Position numbers and translations under genes: made by a program. This document shows positions 51,388 to 59,556 of a stretch of 64,000 bases of DNA, one piece after another (the first letter of the stretch is position 1; each line of letters begins with the position of its first letter). The stretch comes from Sediminicola sp037203765 (GTDB lineage Bacteria; Bacteroidota; Bacteroidia; Flavobacteriales; Flavobacteriaceae): NCBI RefSeq assembly GCF_037203765.1, contig NZ_JBBCAS010000007.1, forward strand, positions 62,001 to 126,000. Direction: 5' to 3'. The notes under the pieces were generated by a model. That model was not told the DNA's origin. It worked only from the letters and a program-made list of their open reading frames with translations, and ran no database searches.

Positions 51388-51813
51388 CTATTCGTCCATT
51401 AAAAGATTTAAATGTACGGTGATATTGTCTCTTGTTGCCTTGCTGTAAGGACAAATTTCATGGGCAGCATTTACCAGCTCCTCCCCTTTCTCTTGGTCTA
51501 CAGTGGGCAAATAGCAATCGAGGGTAGCTTCCAGCAAAAAGCCATCCTCATCCTCCTGTAGGGCGATGGTCGCAGTGACATTAAAATCTCCCAAATCTTT
51601 TACATTATGGTCCTTGGCAACTGCTTGTATCGCGCTTGCGAAACAGGTGGAATACGCCGCTGCGAATAACTGTTCGGGATTGGAATATTTACCCTCCGTT
51701 TTTGTTTTGCCGCCAGGCATCCTAACATCCAAATCTATCAATCCGTCTTCACTGGTCACATGACCATTTCTACCTCCTTCGTTGGTAGCACTGCTCTCAA
51801 AAATAGTTTTCAT
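51388..51813 (-). CDS. OsmC/Ohr-type organic hydroperoxide reductase
   Basis: A 141-residue OsmC-fold thiol peroxidase. Both catalytic cysteines are present: C57 in AAYSTCFASAIQ and C121 in HEICPYSKATRDN, the latter closer to Ohr than to OsmC. It removes organic hydroperoxides such as lipid peroxides in the cytoplasm. No OhrR regulator is adjacent. The 215-base divergent gap to the next gene shows no exact -7 box. Confidence 0.92.
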   Translation of the reverse strand: MKTIFESSATNEGGRNGHVTSEDGLIDLDVRMPGGKTKTEGKYSNPEQLFAAAYSTCFASAIQAVAKDHNVKDLGDFNVTATIALQEDEDGFLLEATLDCYLPTVDQEKGEELVNAAHEICPYSKATRDNITVHLNLLMDE

Positions 51814-52028
51814 ACATGTAAATTTTTAGTCCCCTTAAAGTACCAATTGAAATCGACAACACATAACTCAATCTCCTAAAATTATGTAAAAATCGATTAT
51901 TCAAAAATTATAATCAGCCTTCTTTGCATCCAAGCGATCCGGATCATCCATAGAATGAAGGTTCTTTTACATGTGCTTTGAATGGTATTTAGTAAATTAG
52001 TTCCAGCAACCACCAAAACCGAACCGAA

Positions 52029-52589
52029 ATGAAAATGTTAAAATGGATTTTGATTGTCCTTGTTGTCCTGGGAGTACTTTTTTACTTTGTTGGACAACCT
52101 TATTTAAAAGAGCAGACAAAAAAGAACAGTCCCGAAAAAACGGCCACCTATAAAGAAGGCGGCTTGGATTTGACCGTGAAATATAGTAGTCCCTTCAAAA
52201 AGGAGCGTGAAATTTTCGGAAAATTGGTACCCTATGGTACGGTATGGCGAACAGGAGCCAATGAACCTACCACGTTTACCACGGCATCGGAAATACAGAT
52301 CATGAATAATAAATTGCCCGCGGGCACCTATTCCTTATGGACCACGCCAGGGGAAGACCAATGGGAAATAATTTTTAACAAGGAAGTTCCGGGATGGGGA
52401 GTTACCATATGGAGTGGTGGAAAAGAAACCTCCAGAAATCCTGATAAAGACGTCATAAATGTCATGGTCCCCACAACCTCTTTATCGGAGCCCCTAGAAA
52501 GTTTTACCATAGCTTTTGAAGGAAAAGATCCCGCTTTCCTAACTTTGGCATGGGACCAAACCAAAGTGAGTATTCCTATCAACAATTAA
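52029..52589 (+). CDS. DUF2911 domain protein, membrane-anchored
   Basis: A 186-residue protein with an N-terminal membrane anchor (about residues 4-22). The DUF2911 beta domain follows: VKYSSPFKKEREIFGKLVPYG, WRTGANEPTTF and LPAGTYSLWT (each listed in part). DUF2911 is common in Bacteroidota; its role is not known. The meaB start follows the stop by two bases if TTG is used. Confidence 0.88.
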   Translation: MKMLKWILIVLVVLGVLFYFVGQPYLKEQTKKNSPEKTATYKEGGLDLTVKYSSPFKKEREIFGKLVPYGTVWRTGANEPTTFTTASEIQIMNNKLPAGTYSLWTTPGEDQWEIIFNKEVPGWGVTIWSGGKETSRNPDKDVINVMVPTTSLSEPLESFTIAFEGKDPAFLTLAWDQTKVSIPINN

Positions 52590-52591
52590 CA

Positions 52592-53638
52592 TTGAGTACA
52601 GAAAAAAATACAAGTCCGGAACGAATTTCTAAAATAAAATCTTTTAGAAAAAAAATCCCGTCTTCCGCAGCGTTGACGGAAGGCATATTACAGGGAAACA
52701 AGACCGCTCTCGGGCGAGCCATAACCTTAGTGGAGAGCACCAATATTGACCATTTGGAACGTGCCAATGAAATTATTGAAAATACCCTAGGCCATACGGA
52801 AAACAGCATAAGAATAGGAATCACTGGAGTTCCAGGAGTTGGCAAAAGCACCTTTATTGAAACATTTGGCCTGTATTTGACAGGGCTTGGAAAAAAAGTG
52901 GCCGTCCTTGCCGTTGACCCGACCAGCACTATCAGTAAAGGAAGTATTTTGGGCGACAAGACCCGTATGGAAGAGTTGGTCAAAGACCCCAATGCGTTCA
53001 TTAGACCTTCTCCATCCGGAAGTTCTCTAGGAGGTGTTGCCCGTAAGACACGAGAATCCATTATTCTCTGTGAGGCTGCAGGCTATGACGTTATTTTGAT
53101 AGAGACTGTAGGAGTAGGACAAAGTGAAACTGCGGTTCACGGCATGGTCGATTTCTTTTTGCTCCTTAAATTGGCCGGGGCAGGTGACGAGCTTCAAGGA
53201 ATAAAAAGGGGCATCATGGAAATGGCAGATGCCATTGTCATCAATAAAGCTGATGGCGATAATCTGAAAAAAACAAAAATTGCCAAAACGGAATTTACAA
53301 GGGCACTGCACTTATATCCACCCAAGGAAAATGGATGGGTTCCCAAAGTACTCACCTGCTCCGCATTGAAAAACACAGGGATTCAAAAAATATGGGAGCT
53401 GGTAGATGGCTATTTGAATGATAATAAACAACAAGGTGGTTTTCTACAAAAAAGAAGGGAGCAAAATAAATATTGGCTGATGCAAACTGTGGAGGACCAG
53501 CTCAAACAAAGGTTCTACCAGAATAAAGCCGTAAAAATCCTTTTGGACCGTTTGCTACTTGAAGTAATGGATAGTAAAATTTCCCCTTTTAAAGCCGCAG
53601 AAAAGCTATTGGCGCTTCACCAAAAAGAACTTAAATAA
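52592..53638 (+). CDS. meaB: Methylmalonyl-CoA mutase-associated GTPase MeaB
   Basis: A 348-residue G3E-type GTPase that protects and reloads the adenosylcobalamin-dependent methylmalonyl-CoA mutase. It has P-loop GVPGVGKSTFIE, the switch segment VDPTSTISKGSILGDKTRM, SPSGSSLGGVARKTRE, ETVGVGQSE, and NKADG. I chose a TTG two bases after the DUF2911 stop; an ATG at 52550 would overlap that gene by 40 bases and add residues unlike the family. No mutase gene is in the window, but a cobalamin adenosyltransferase is. Confidence 0.93.
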   Translation: MSTEKNTSPERISKIKSFRKKIPSSAALTEGILQGNKTALGRAITLVESTNIDHLERANEIIENTLGHTENSIRIGITGVPGVGKSTFIETFGLYLTGLGKKVAVLAVDPTSTISKGSILGDKTRMEELVKDPNAFIRPSPSGSSLGGVARKTRESIILCEAAGYDVILIETVGVGQSETAVHGMVDFFLLLKLAGAGDELQGIKRGIMEMADAIVINKADGDNLKKTKIAKTEFTRALHLYPPKENGWVPKVLTCSALKNTGIQKIWELVDGYLNDNKQQGGFLQKRREQNKYWLMQTVEDQLKQRFYQNKAVKILLDRLLLEVMDSKISPFKAAEKLLALHQKELK

Positions 53639-53673
53639 AAAGCCTAAATTTGCCCCAGAAATAATACCTGTCC

Positions 53674-54630
53674 ATGAATATTATTACAGATTCCCTATTG
53701 TCCATTGTAGTTCCCTTATATAATGAGGAAGACAATGCCGCATTGCTAACCAAGAAAATTCACGAAAGTCTGGAAGGATACCATTATCAGATCATATATA
53801 TCGATGATTTTTCTACAGATCGTACAAGGAAGGTTGTCAAAGATCTTAAGGATGAAAAAGTACACCTCATAGAACTTAAAAAAAATTATGGGCAAAGCTT
53901 GGCTTTGGCTGCGGGGATAGATTATGCCCAAGGGGAATATATCATTACCATGGATGGTGATCTCCAGAACGACCCCAGCGATATTCCCCAAATGTTGGCT
54001 TACGCCGTTAGCGGTGAATATGACGTGGTAACCGGGATACGCCAAAAGAGGAAGGACTCCTTGGTAAAAAAAATACCCTCTAAGATTGCCAATTTCATGG
54101 TTAGGAGGGTCACCAAGCTGGATATCAAGGACAACGGTTGCGCCTTAAAGGTTTTTACCCGGGACATTGCCAAAGATCTGAACCTCTATGGTGAAATGCA
54201 CAGGTTTATCACCTTGTTGGCTCATTTGGAAGGTGCCCAGATCAAGCAGGTGCCCGTAAAACACCACGCAAGACATGCCGGAGTTTCCAAATATGGTCTA
54301 GAGCGTGTATTTAAGGTGGTGGCCGATATGATGCTCCTATTGTTCATACGCAAATACTTCCAGAGACCTATACACCTTTTTGGTATTTTCGGGGTACTCT
54401 TGATCATTTTAGGTTTTTTCATCAACATCTACCTACTTATAGTAAAATTGATGGGGGAAGATATCGGGACACGACCTTTATTGATTTTTGGAATGATGTT
54501 CATCCTGGCCGGCATACAATTATTTACCATTGGGATTGTCATGGAACTTCTGATACGTACCTATTACGAATCACAAAGCAAGAGGCCTTACCGAATTAAA
54601 AAAGTATTCGTAGGTGATCAAGCAGCGTAA
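53674..54630 (+). CDS. GT2 polyprenyl-phosphate glycosyltransferase (DPM1/GtrB-like)
   Basis: A 318-residue protein. The GT2 domain (residues 8-220) has SIVVPLYNEEDN, the YIDDFSTD nucleotide-sugar site and metal-binding DGDLQNDPSDIP. Two C-terminal transmembrane helices (about 230-255 and 265-295) match GtrB/ArnC-type enzymes that place a sugar on undecaprenyl phosphate at the inner face. The next gene overlaps by 17 bases. The sugar is not predictable. Confidence 0.9.
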   Translation: MNIITDSLLSIVVPLYNEEDNAALLTKKIHESLEGYHYQIIYIDDFSTDRTRKVVKDLKDEKVHLIELKKNYGQSLALAAGIDYAQGEYIITMDGDLQNDPSDIPQMLAYAVSGEYDVVTGIRQKRKDSLVKKIPSKIANFMVRRVTKLDIKDNGCALKVFTRDIAKDLNLYGEMHRFITLLAHLEGAQIKQVPVKHHARHAGVSKYGLERVFKVVADMMLLLFIRKYFQRPIHLFGIFGVLLIILGFFINIYLLIVKLMGEDIGTRPLLIFGMMFILAGIQLFTIGIVMELLIRTYYESQSKRPYRIKKVFVGDQAA

Positions 54631-55486
54631 ACACCTTATAACCGCATTAAAAATTTGTATTAGTGCGGTACTGATTTACTTTATATTTTCCAAAATAAGT
54701 TTTGGGGAAGTGGTACAGACCATGAAGCGTACCCAGCCCCTATACCTATTAATGGCGGTATTGGCGTTTATCCTATCGAAAGTAATTTCTTCCTATAGGC
54801 TAAATTTATATTTTCATGAACTACAAATATTTCTTACCCAAAAAAGCAATTTGAAGCTATACCTTTTGGGCATGTTCTACAACCTATTCCTTCCCGGTGG
54901 TATTGGAGGGGATGCCTATAAGGGATATCTGATCAAGAAAAAATTTGAGGTTGAAACAAAAAAAGTGGTTTCCGTTCTGGTATTGGATAGATTGAGCGGA
55001 ATGCTGTTATTATTTATATATGCCTGTGCCTTGGCCCTATTTTTAAACCAAGAGGACATCCCATATCTTGGTATTGTGGCCGTCATTGGATCAATATTGA
55101 GCGTGGTTGTATTCTGGTTGCTGAACAAAAGGTTCTTCCCGTTTGTGCTGCCTGTATTTTGGCGGTCCTTCGGTTACTCTTCATTGGTACAACTGTTTCA
55201 ATTGATCAGCGCCTTCTTAATATTGAAAGCCCTCCATTTGGAAAATGATACCATATCCTACCTGTTCATTTTTCTTATTTCCTCCATCGTTTCTGTCCTA
55301 CCATTAACCATTGGTGGAATTGGCAGTAGAGAGGTAACCTTTTTCTATGGTGCCGCATGGTTGGCATTGGATCAAAATGCATCGATTGGTATCAGTATGG
55401 TTTTCTTTTTGATAACTGCATTTATATCCCTGATGGGCATATTATATCATTTTAAAAAACCGGAATTGGAGACCTATAAGGCCTAG
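54614..55486 (+). CDS. Flippase-like membrane protein (UPF0104/lysylphosphatidylglycerol synthase TM region)
   Basis: A 290-residue membrane protein of about eight helices with LYLLGMFYNLFLPGGIGGDAYKGYLI near residues 78-104 (partial), the family's best-conserved block, and LPLTIGGIGSREV near the end. The family includes the flippase half of MprF and AglD-type proteins. The start is GTG inside the GT2 gene, so the two are translationally coupled. A role in flipping the lipid-linked sugar is inference. Its stop interlocks with the convergent GT39 gene (CTAG). Confidence 0.82.
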   Translation: MIKQRKHLITALKICISAVLIYFIFSKISFGEVVQTMKRTQPLYLLMAVLAFILSKVISSYRLNLYFHELQIFLTQKSNLKLYLLGMFYNLFLPGGIGGDAYKGYLIKKKFEVETKKVVSVLVLDRLSGMLLLFIYACALALFLNQEDIPYLGIVAVIGSILSVVVFWLLNKRFFPFVLPVFWRSFGYSSLVQLFQLISAFLILKALHLENDTISYLFIFLISSIVSVLPLTIGGIGSREVTFFYGAAWLALDQNASIGISMVFFLITAFISLMGILYHFKKPELETYKA

Positions 55487-57141
55487 TTGATATGTACAAG
55501 GTACATTTTGTCCACTATATTTTTTCGTTTCGCAGGATCCATAAATTTAGCCTGCAACCTGGTGATCCTAAATTGGTCCACTACATGTCTTTTATCCCAT
55601 GTTAAACCTTCCTCTTGTAGTTTTAGAAGTTCATCATTGGTAACATAGACCCATATATCCGATTTCTCCTTTAGCTCCTGGACACTGACGACAGCAACTG
55701 GTTTTTTGTTGTAAAAATCGAGCGCCCAAGTATACATTGTTGATACCTTGTAGATATCATCAACAGGGATGTTTTCTTCTGCCACGATCTTGGCCATATT
55801 GGATCCTCCCTGATATTTCAATAAAGACGGATAAAAATGAAGATTGAGTGTGGCATTCAATAAAAGCGATGTACAAACACCAATTGTAAAGATCCTTAGG
55901 GTATAGTTCTCTTTTTTCAAGCATATGAAGATTATAACCATCAACAATGCCCCCAACAGTACCAAGGATAAGGTAGTCTGCAATTTAAAAACGAAGAAGC
56001 ACAACAACAGAACGGCTATATATACCATGGCCAGAATGAAATACTGCACCCCTAAAAATATCTTCTTGGTACTCATATTGCCCTTTTCGAACATCTTGAA
56101 AAGATAGGAGGCTGTCAAAATAGAAAACAGCGGCATGGTAATATTCAAATAATGCGGAAGTTTAAATTGGGCAAAACTGATGATGATGAAGATAAGGGTA
56201 ATCCCTCCAACAGTTAAAAATTCGGTATCGGCATCATACCTGAATTTTTGTTGGAACAAGTTTTTCAGACGGGTCCAATAAGCGGCTATTCCAAGTATGG
56301 TCCAGGGTAAGAACACCCATAGAAATGTATGGAAGAAAAAGAAGTAATCACTACTGTTTTTACCAACTCCTTCCCCACTCAAACGCTCAAAACTTTGTTC
56401 CCAGAAAATAAAGAAAATTCCACTGCGATGGTCCTTCCCTCGAATTACCTTCTCCGGATGTAGATCGAATTGGTGATAGTACGCATACAACATGGGGGTA
56501 ATGGTAATTGCAAAAATCCCTAAGGCCACCAACACGCGCCAATTGATCAATGAAAGCCATTTTCTTGTGTAGGCCAGATGGCACAATATAGGAAAACCAA
56601 TGACCAGGATGGCAATCTGCCCTTTGGTGGAAAAAGCAATACCCGCTCCAAAAGCACCCAATATAATGGATTGTATCTTTCGATGTTCAATGTAGGCAAC
56701 AAGGTGCCAAATGGCAAAAATGGTAAATCCTGTTAGAACGGCATCTGTGCGGACATCAATGGCGGAAAGCATAATGGTCTGTGCCGTCATAAACATCAAG
56801 GCAGCTAATTTTCCCGTAGCCCTGTTATACAACAACCTCCCTAGACCATAGCAACTATAGGCACCAAAAAGGGTGGAAAGGATACCTGGAATACGGTAGG
56901 CCCATTCATTGATGCCAAATATTTTAAAGGATAAAGCCGCTAGCCAATAATGCATATGGGGCTTATCCAAATATTCTTCAGGTCCTTTAAAAAGACTCAG
57001 AAAATCGTTCTCTTGGACCATGCGCATGGCCATTACGGCAAACTGTGCGGAATCGTTTTCCAAAAGCGTGACGAACATTCCGGCCACATAGACCAAAACA
57101 ACAAGAATCAATAAAAACCAATATCGTGAATTAGAAATCAT
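55483..57141 (-). CDS. GT39-family (ArnT-like) glycosyltransferase
   Basis: A 552-residue GT-C membrane glycosyltransferase. The first periplasmic loop holds ENDSAQFAVMA and later YLDKPHMHYWL (the K-P-H-hydrophobic-Y/W motif typical of the family); ten or more helices follow, then a C-terminal soluble domain of about 110 residues. It should transfer a sugar from a polyprenyl-phosphate donor to a periplasmic acceptor such as lipid A. The start overlaps the PAP2 stop by 11 bases; an ATG at 57162 is also possible. Confidence 0.88.
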   Translation of the reverse strand: MISNSRYWFLLILVVLVYVAGMFVTLLENDSAQFAVMAMRMVQENDFLSLFKGPEEYLDKPHMHYWLAALSFKIFGINEWAYRIPGILSTLFGAYSCYGLGRLLYNRATGKLAALMFMTAQTIMLSAIDVRTDAVLTGFTIFAIWHLVAYIEHRKIQSIILGAFGAGIAFSTKGQIAILVIGFPILCHLAYTRKWLSLINWRVLVALGIFAITITPMLYAYYHQFDLHPEKVIRGKDHRSGIFFIFWEQSFERLSGEGVGKNSSDYFFFFHTFLWVFLPWTILGIAAYWTRLKNLFQQKFRYDADTEFLTVGGITLIFIIISFAQFKLPHYLNITMPLFSILTASYLFKMFEKGNMSTKKIFLGVQYFILAMVYIAVLLLCFFVFKLQTTLSLVLLGALLMVIIFICLKKENYTLRIFTIGVCTSLLLNATLNLHFYPSLLKYQGGSNMAKIVAEENIPVDDIYKVSTMYTWALDFYNKKPVAVVSVQELKEKSDIWVYVTNDELLKLQEEGLTWDKRHVVDQFRITRLQAKFMDPAKRKNIVDKMYLVHIN

Positions 57142-57706
57142 AGAAGAATTTCTGGAGAGCAAATATATATAACTTTGTAAATAACCAGCTTAAAAACAAG
57201 CCTATTCCCATTCCTGTCAGGATATCCAAAGGAAAATGGACCCCAACATAAATCCTGCTATAAGCCACCAAAGAAGCCCATAAAAGCAGGAACCATCCAA
57301 TATATCGAAATTTAAAAGCCAATAACTTGGTAAAGAAAAAGGCCAGGGCGAATGAATTTGCCGCGTGCGCGGAGAAATAACCAAATTTACCGCCACAATT
57401 GCTTTTGACCAAACGCAACATCCCTTCCAGATCAGTATCGTGGCATGGCCTTAAGCGCTGAACTCCATACTTAAAAAAGTTCGCCAATTGGTCTGTTACC
57501 GTAATCAGCAAGGCCACAGTTACCAAGATCACCAGGGTTTTTTTTGCCCCAAAGTTTCTATAGGACGCAACAAGTAAAAAAAGATATAGGGGTATGGAAC
57601 TGAATTTATCGGTCATGAACAACCAAAATCCGTCCCAAGTAGTGCTTCCCAGGTTATTGAGAAACAGAAAAAGATCCTTATCGAGCTGTACCAGTTGGTC
57701 CATCAT
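57131..57706 (-). CDS. PAP2 family membrane phosphatase
   Basis: A 191-residue protein of about five to six helices with the three PAP2 motifs: KYGVQRLRPC, FSAHAANS (in place of PSGH), and SRIYVGVHFPLDI. Candidate jobs are recycling undecaprenyl pyrophosphate or removing a lipid A phosphate (LpxE/F-like); sequence cannot decide. It precedes and overlaps the GT39 gene and begins 3 bases after the small acidic gene upstream, forming one minus-strand operon. Confidence 0.9.
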   Translation of the reverse strand: MMDQLVQLDKDLFLFLNNLGSTTWDGFWLFMTDKFSSIPLYLFLLVASYRNFGAKKTLVILVTVALLITVTDQLANFFKYGVQRLRPCHDTDLEGMLRLVKSNCGGKFGYFSAHAANSFALAFFFTKLLAFKFRYIGWFLLLWASLVAYSRIYVGVHFPLDILTGMGIGLFLSWLFTKLYIFALQKFFYDF

Positions 57707-57708
57707 AA

Positions 57709-57936
57709 TTAATCCACGTATCTGGATATTTCCCTATCATAAAACGCGGTAGCCGCTTCAATCAATGTTTCCGCTTCGGATTCCAGATCCTCTTCATCCT
57801 CTTTGGTGAAATCTTCCAACCACTCTACCTCATCATCTTCCAAATTGATAATGAATCTGGGATACTCCGTATGGATTACAAATATGGCTGTTGGGTAGTC
57901 TGTATTGTCACCCAGTAAAAATTTAGGAAATTCCAT
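57709..57936 (-). CDS. Conserved small acidic protein
   Basis: A 75-residue, very acidic protein (DDEVEWLEDF, then EEDLESEAETLIEAA). No membrane segment. It contains an N-terminal beta stretch (AIFVIHTEYPRFIINL) and C-terminal helix. It is tightly packed with the PAP2 gene (2-base gap) and 30 bases from the MATE gene upstream. Family and function unknown. Confidence 0.75.
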   Translation of the reverse strand: MEFPKFLLGDNTDYPTAIFVIHTEYPRFIINLEDDEVEWLEDFTKEDEEDLESEAETLIEAATAFYDREISRYVD

Positions 57937-57966
57937 AATCTTCTTTAGTTTACTTTTTTATATTTT

Positions 57967-59337
57967 TTATGTATTGACCATTAACTTTTTGGTCTGATAA
58001 TTAAATCGAATATACAACATAATTGCAGAGGCAGTTAAGCCTGCCAGTAGTCCGATCCAAATCCCTGTACTTCTCAAGGGGGTATAAAGCCCGAGGTAAA
58101 AGCTTACTGGGAAACCAATTAACCAATAGGCTATAAACGTAATAAAAGTGGGGATCTTTACATCTTGCAACCCCCTAAGCGCTCCCAGAACCACAACTTG
58201 TAGTCCGTCTGAAATCTGAAAAAATGCAGCGACCAATAAAAGCTCTGCGGCCATAATGATCACCTCGGTATTATCCGCACTATTGGCAAGGTCGTTGACA
58301 TCCAAATAAATGGTTGGCAACCAATCTTTGAACAAAAGGAAGAGTGCGGCAAATACTATTTCCAACAAAAATGTCAAAAAGAAAATGGAGACGGCTATAC
58401 GTCTTAGATCTTGAAAATTCTTTAGCCCCTTTTGGTTCCCGACACGAATCATGGCCGCGACTCCCAATCCCATGCCCACCATAAATGTCATACTCGATAA
58501 ATTCAACGCTATCTGATTGGCAGCCTGTGAATTTTTACCCAAGACCCCGCTCAGCCAGATAGCAGCCGTAAAAATGGCCACTTCAAAAAACATCTGTAGG
58601 GCCGAAGGAAATCCAAGGTCCATAATTTTTTTCATGACCGTTTTTTCCAGGTTGCGGAAATCGAACCCAGTAACATAATCATGGAATTTCTTCTTACTCT
58701 TTAGCAGGGCCCAAATAAAAATGACCATGACGATCCTAGAAATCAAGGTCCCCAAAGCGGCACCTACTATACCCATTTTCGGAAAACCCAAAGAACCGAA
58801 GATCAACAAATAGTTCAGTATGATGTTGACAATATTGGCGATCACCGTGGCATACATGGGATATTTGGTCTGGGAAAGACCCTCTGAAAATTGCTTGAAC
58901 GCTTGAAAAATAATCAATGGCACCAAAGAAAATGCCACTAAATCCAAATAAGGCATCGCCAATTCAACAACCTCTGGCGGTTGTTTCATTAAATACATCA
59001 ACGGTTTGGACAACATGATCAACCCAAATAGGGACAGCCCCAGAACAGTACAAAGCAAAAGTCCGTGTTTTAAGGCACTTTTGCCATCCTCTTTGTTTCC
59101 TGCACCATCGGCCTCGGCAACAAGCGGAGTAATAGCCGTGGAAAATCCTATACCAAGTGACATGGCAATGAACACAAAGCTATTTCCCAAAGAAACGGCC
59201 GCCAGTTCAGCGGTACCCAACTGGCCCACCATAATATTATCCGCAAAGGCCACAAACGTATGGCCGAGCATTCCTAATATAACAGGAAAGGACAATTGCA
59301 AATTATAGCGGAATTCTTTGGTGTACTGCTTGAACAA
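57967..59337 (-). CDS. MATE family efflux transporter (NorM-like)
   Basis: A 456-residue protein with 12 helices in two MatE repeats (FADNIMVGQLGTAELAAVSL in the first half; a second FMVGMGLGVAAMIRVGNQKG block). MATE pumps export drugs and organic cations using Na+ or H+. The start ATG is supported by a normal N-terminus (YNLQLSFPVILGMLGHTF). A -7 element lies 20 bases upstream. Substrate unknown. Confidence 0.93.
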   Translation of the reverse strand: MFKQYTKEFRYNLQLSFPVILGMLGHTFVAFADNIMVGQLGTAELAAVSLGNSFVFIAMSLGIGFSTAITPLVAEADGAGNKEDGKSALKHGLLLCTVLGLSLFGLIMLSKPLMYLMKQPPEVVELAMPYLDLVAFSLVPLIIFQAFKQFSEGLSQTKYPMYATVIANIVNIILNYLLIFGSLGFPKMGIVGAALGTLISRIVMVIFIWALLKSKKKFHDYVTGFDFRNLEKTVMKKIMDLGFPSALQMFFEVAIFTAAIWLSGVLGKNSQAANQIALNLSSMTFMVGMGLGVAAMIRVGNQKGLKNFQDLRRIAVSIFFLTFLLEIVFAALFLLFKDWLPTIYLDVNDLANSADNTEVIIMAAELLLVAAFFQISDGLQVVVLGALRGLQDVKIPTFITFIAYWLIGFPVSFYLGLYTPLRSTGIWIGLLAGLTASAIMLYIRFNYQTKKLMVNT

Positions 59338-59356
59338 GGTCTCAATTTTTGAAGTG

Positions 59357-59364
59357 CAAATATA
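59357..59364 (-). promoter_or_regulatory. -7 element of the MATE gene
   Basis: Minus-strand TATATTTG, exact TAnnTTTG match, 19 bases before the start codon. Confidence 0.5.
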
Positions 59365-59556
59365 GAAGTTACCATGGTTTTATATGTAAGATTTCAAGTA
59401 TATAATTCGGTTTCACAGCGTCCAAGGCCACCTCTCCAGCGATACAATTGGATTTCTTCCCAAAAACGTCCAGGTCCCGTTTCTATAAATATTACCATTT
59501 GCTCTATTTTGATTATTTTAGGGATAACTAACGGCAAAAGCGCTAACCATACCTAA

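Noticed and set aside
52550..52591. ATG at 52550 as the start of meaB
   Set aside because: It would overlap the DUF2911 gene by 40 bases and add residues unlike MeaB; a TTG two bases after that gene's stop fits better.
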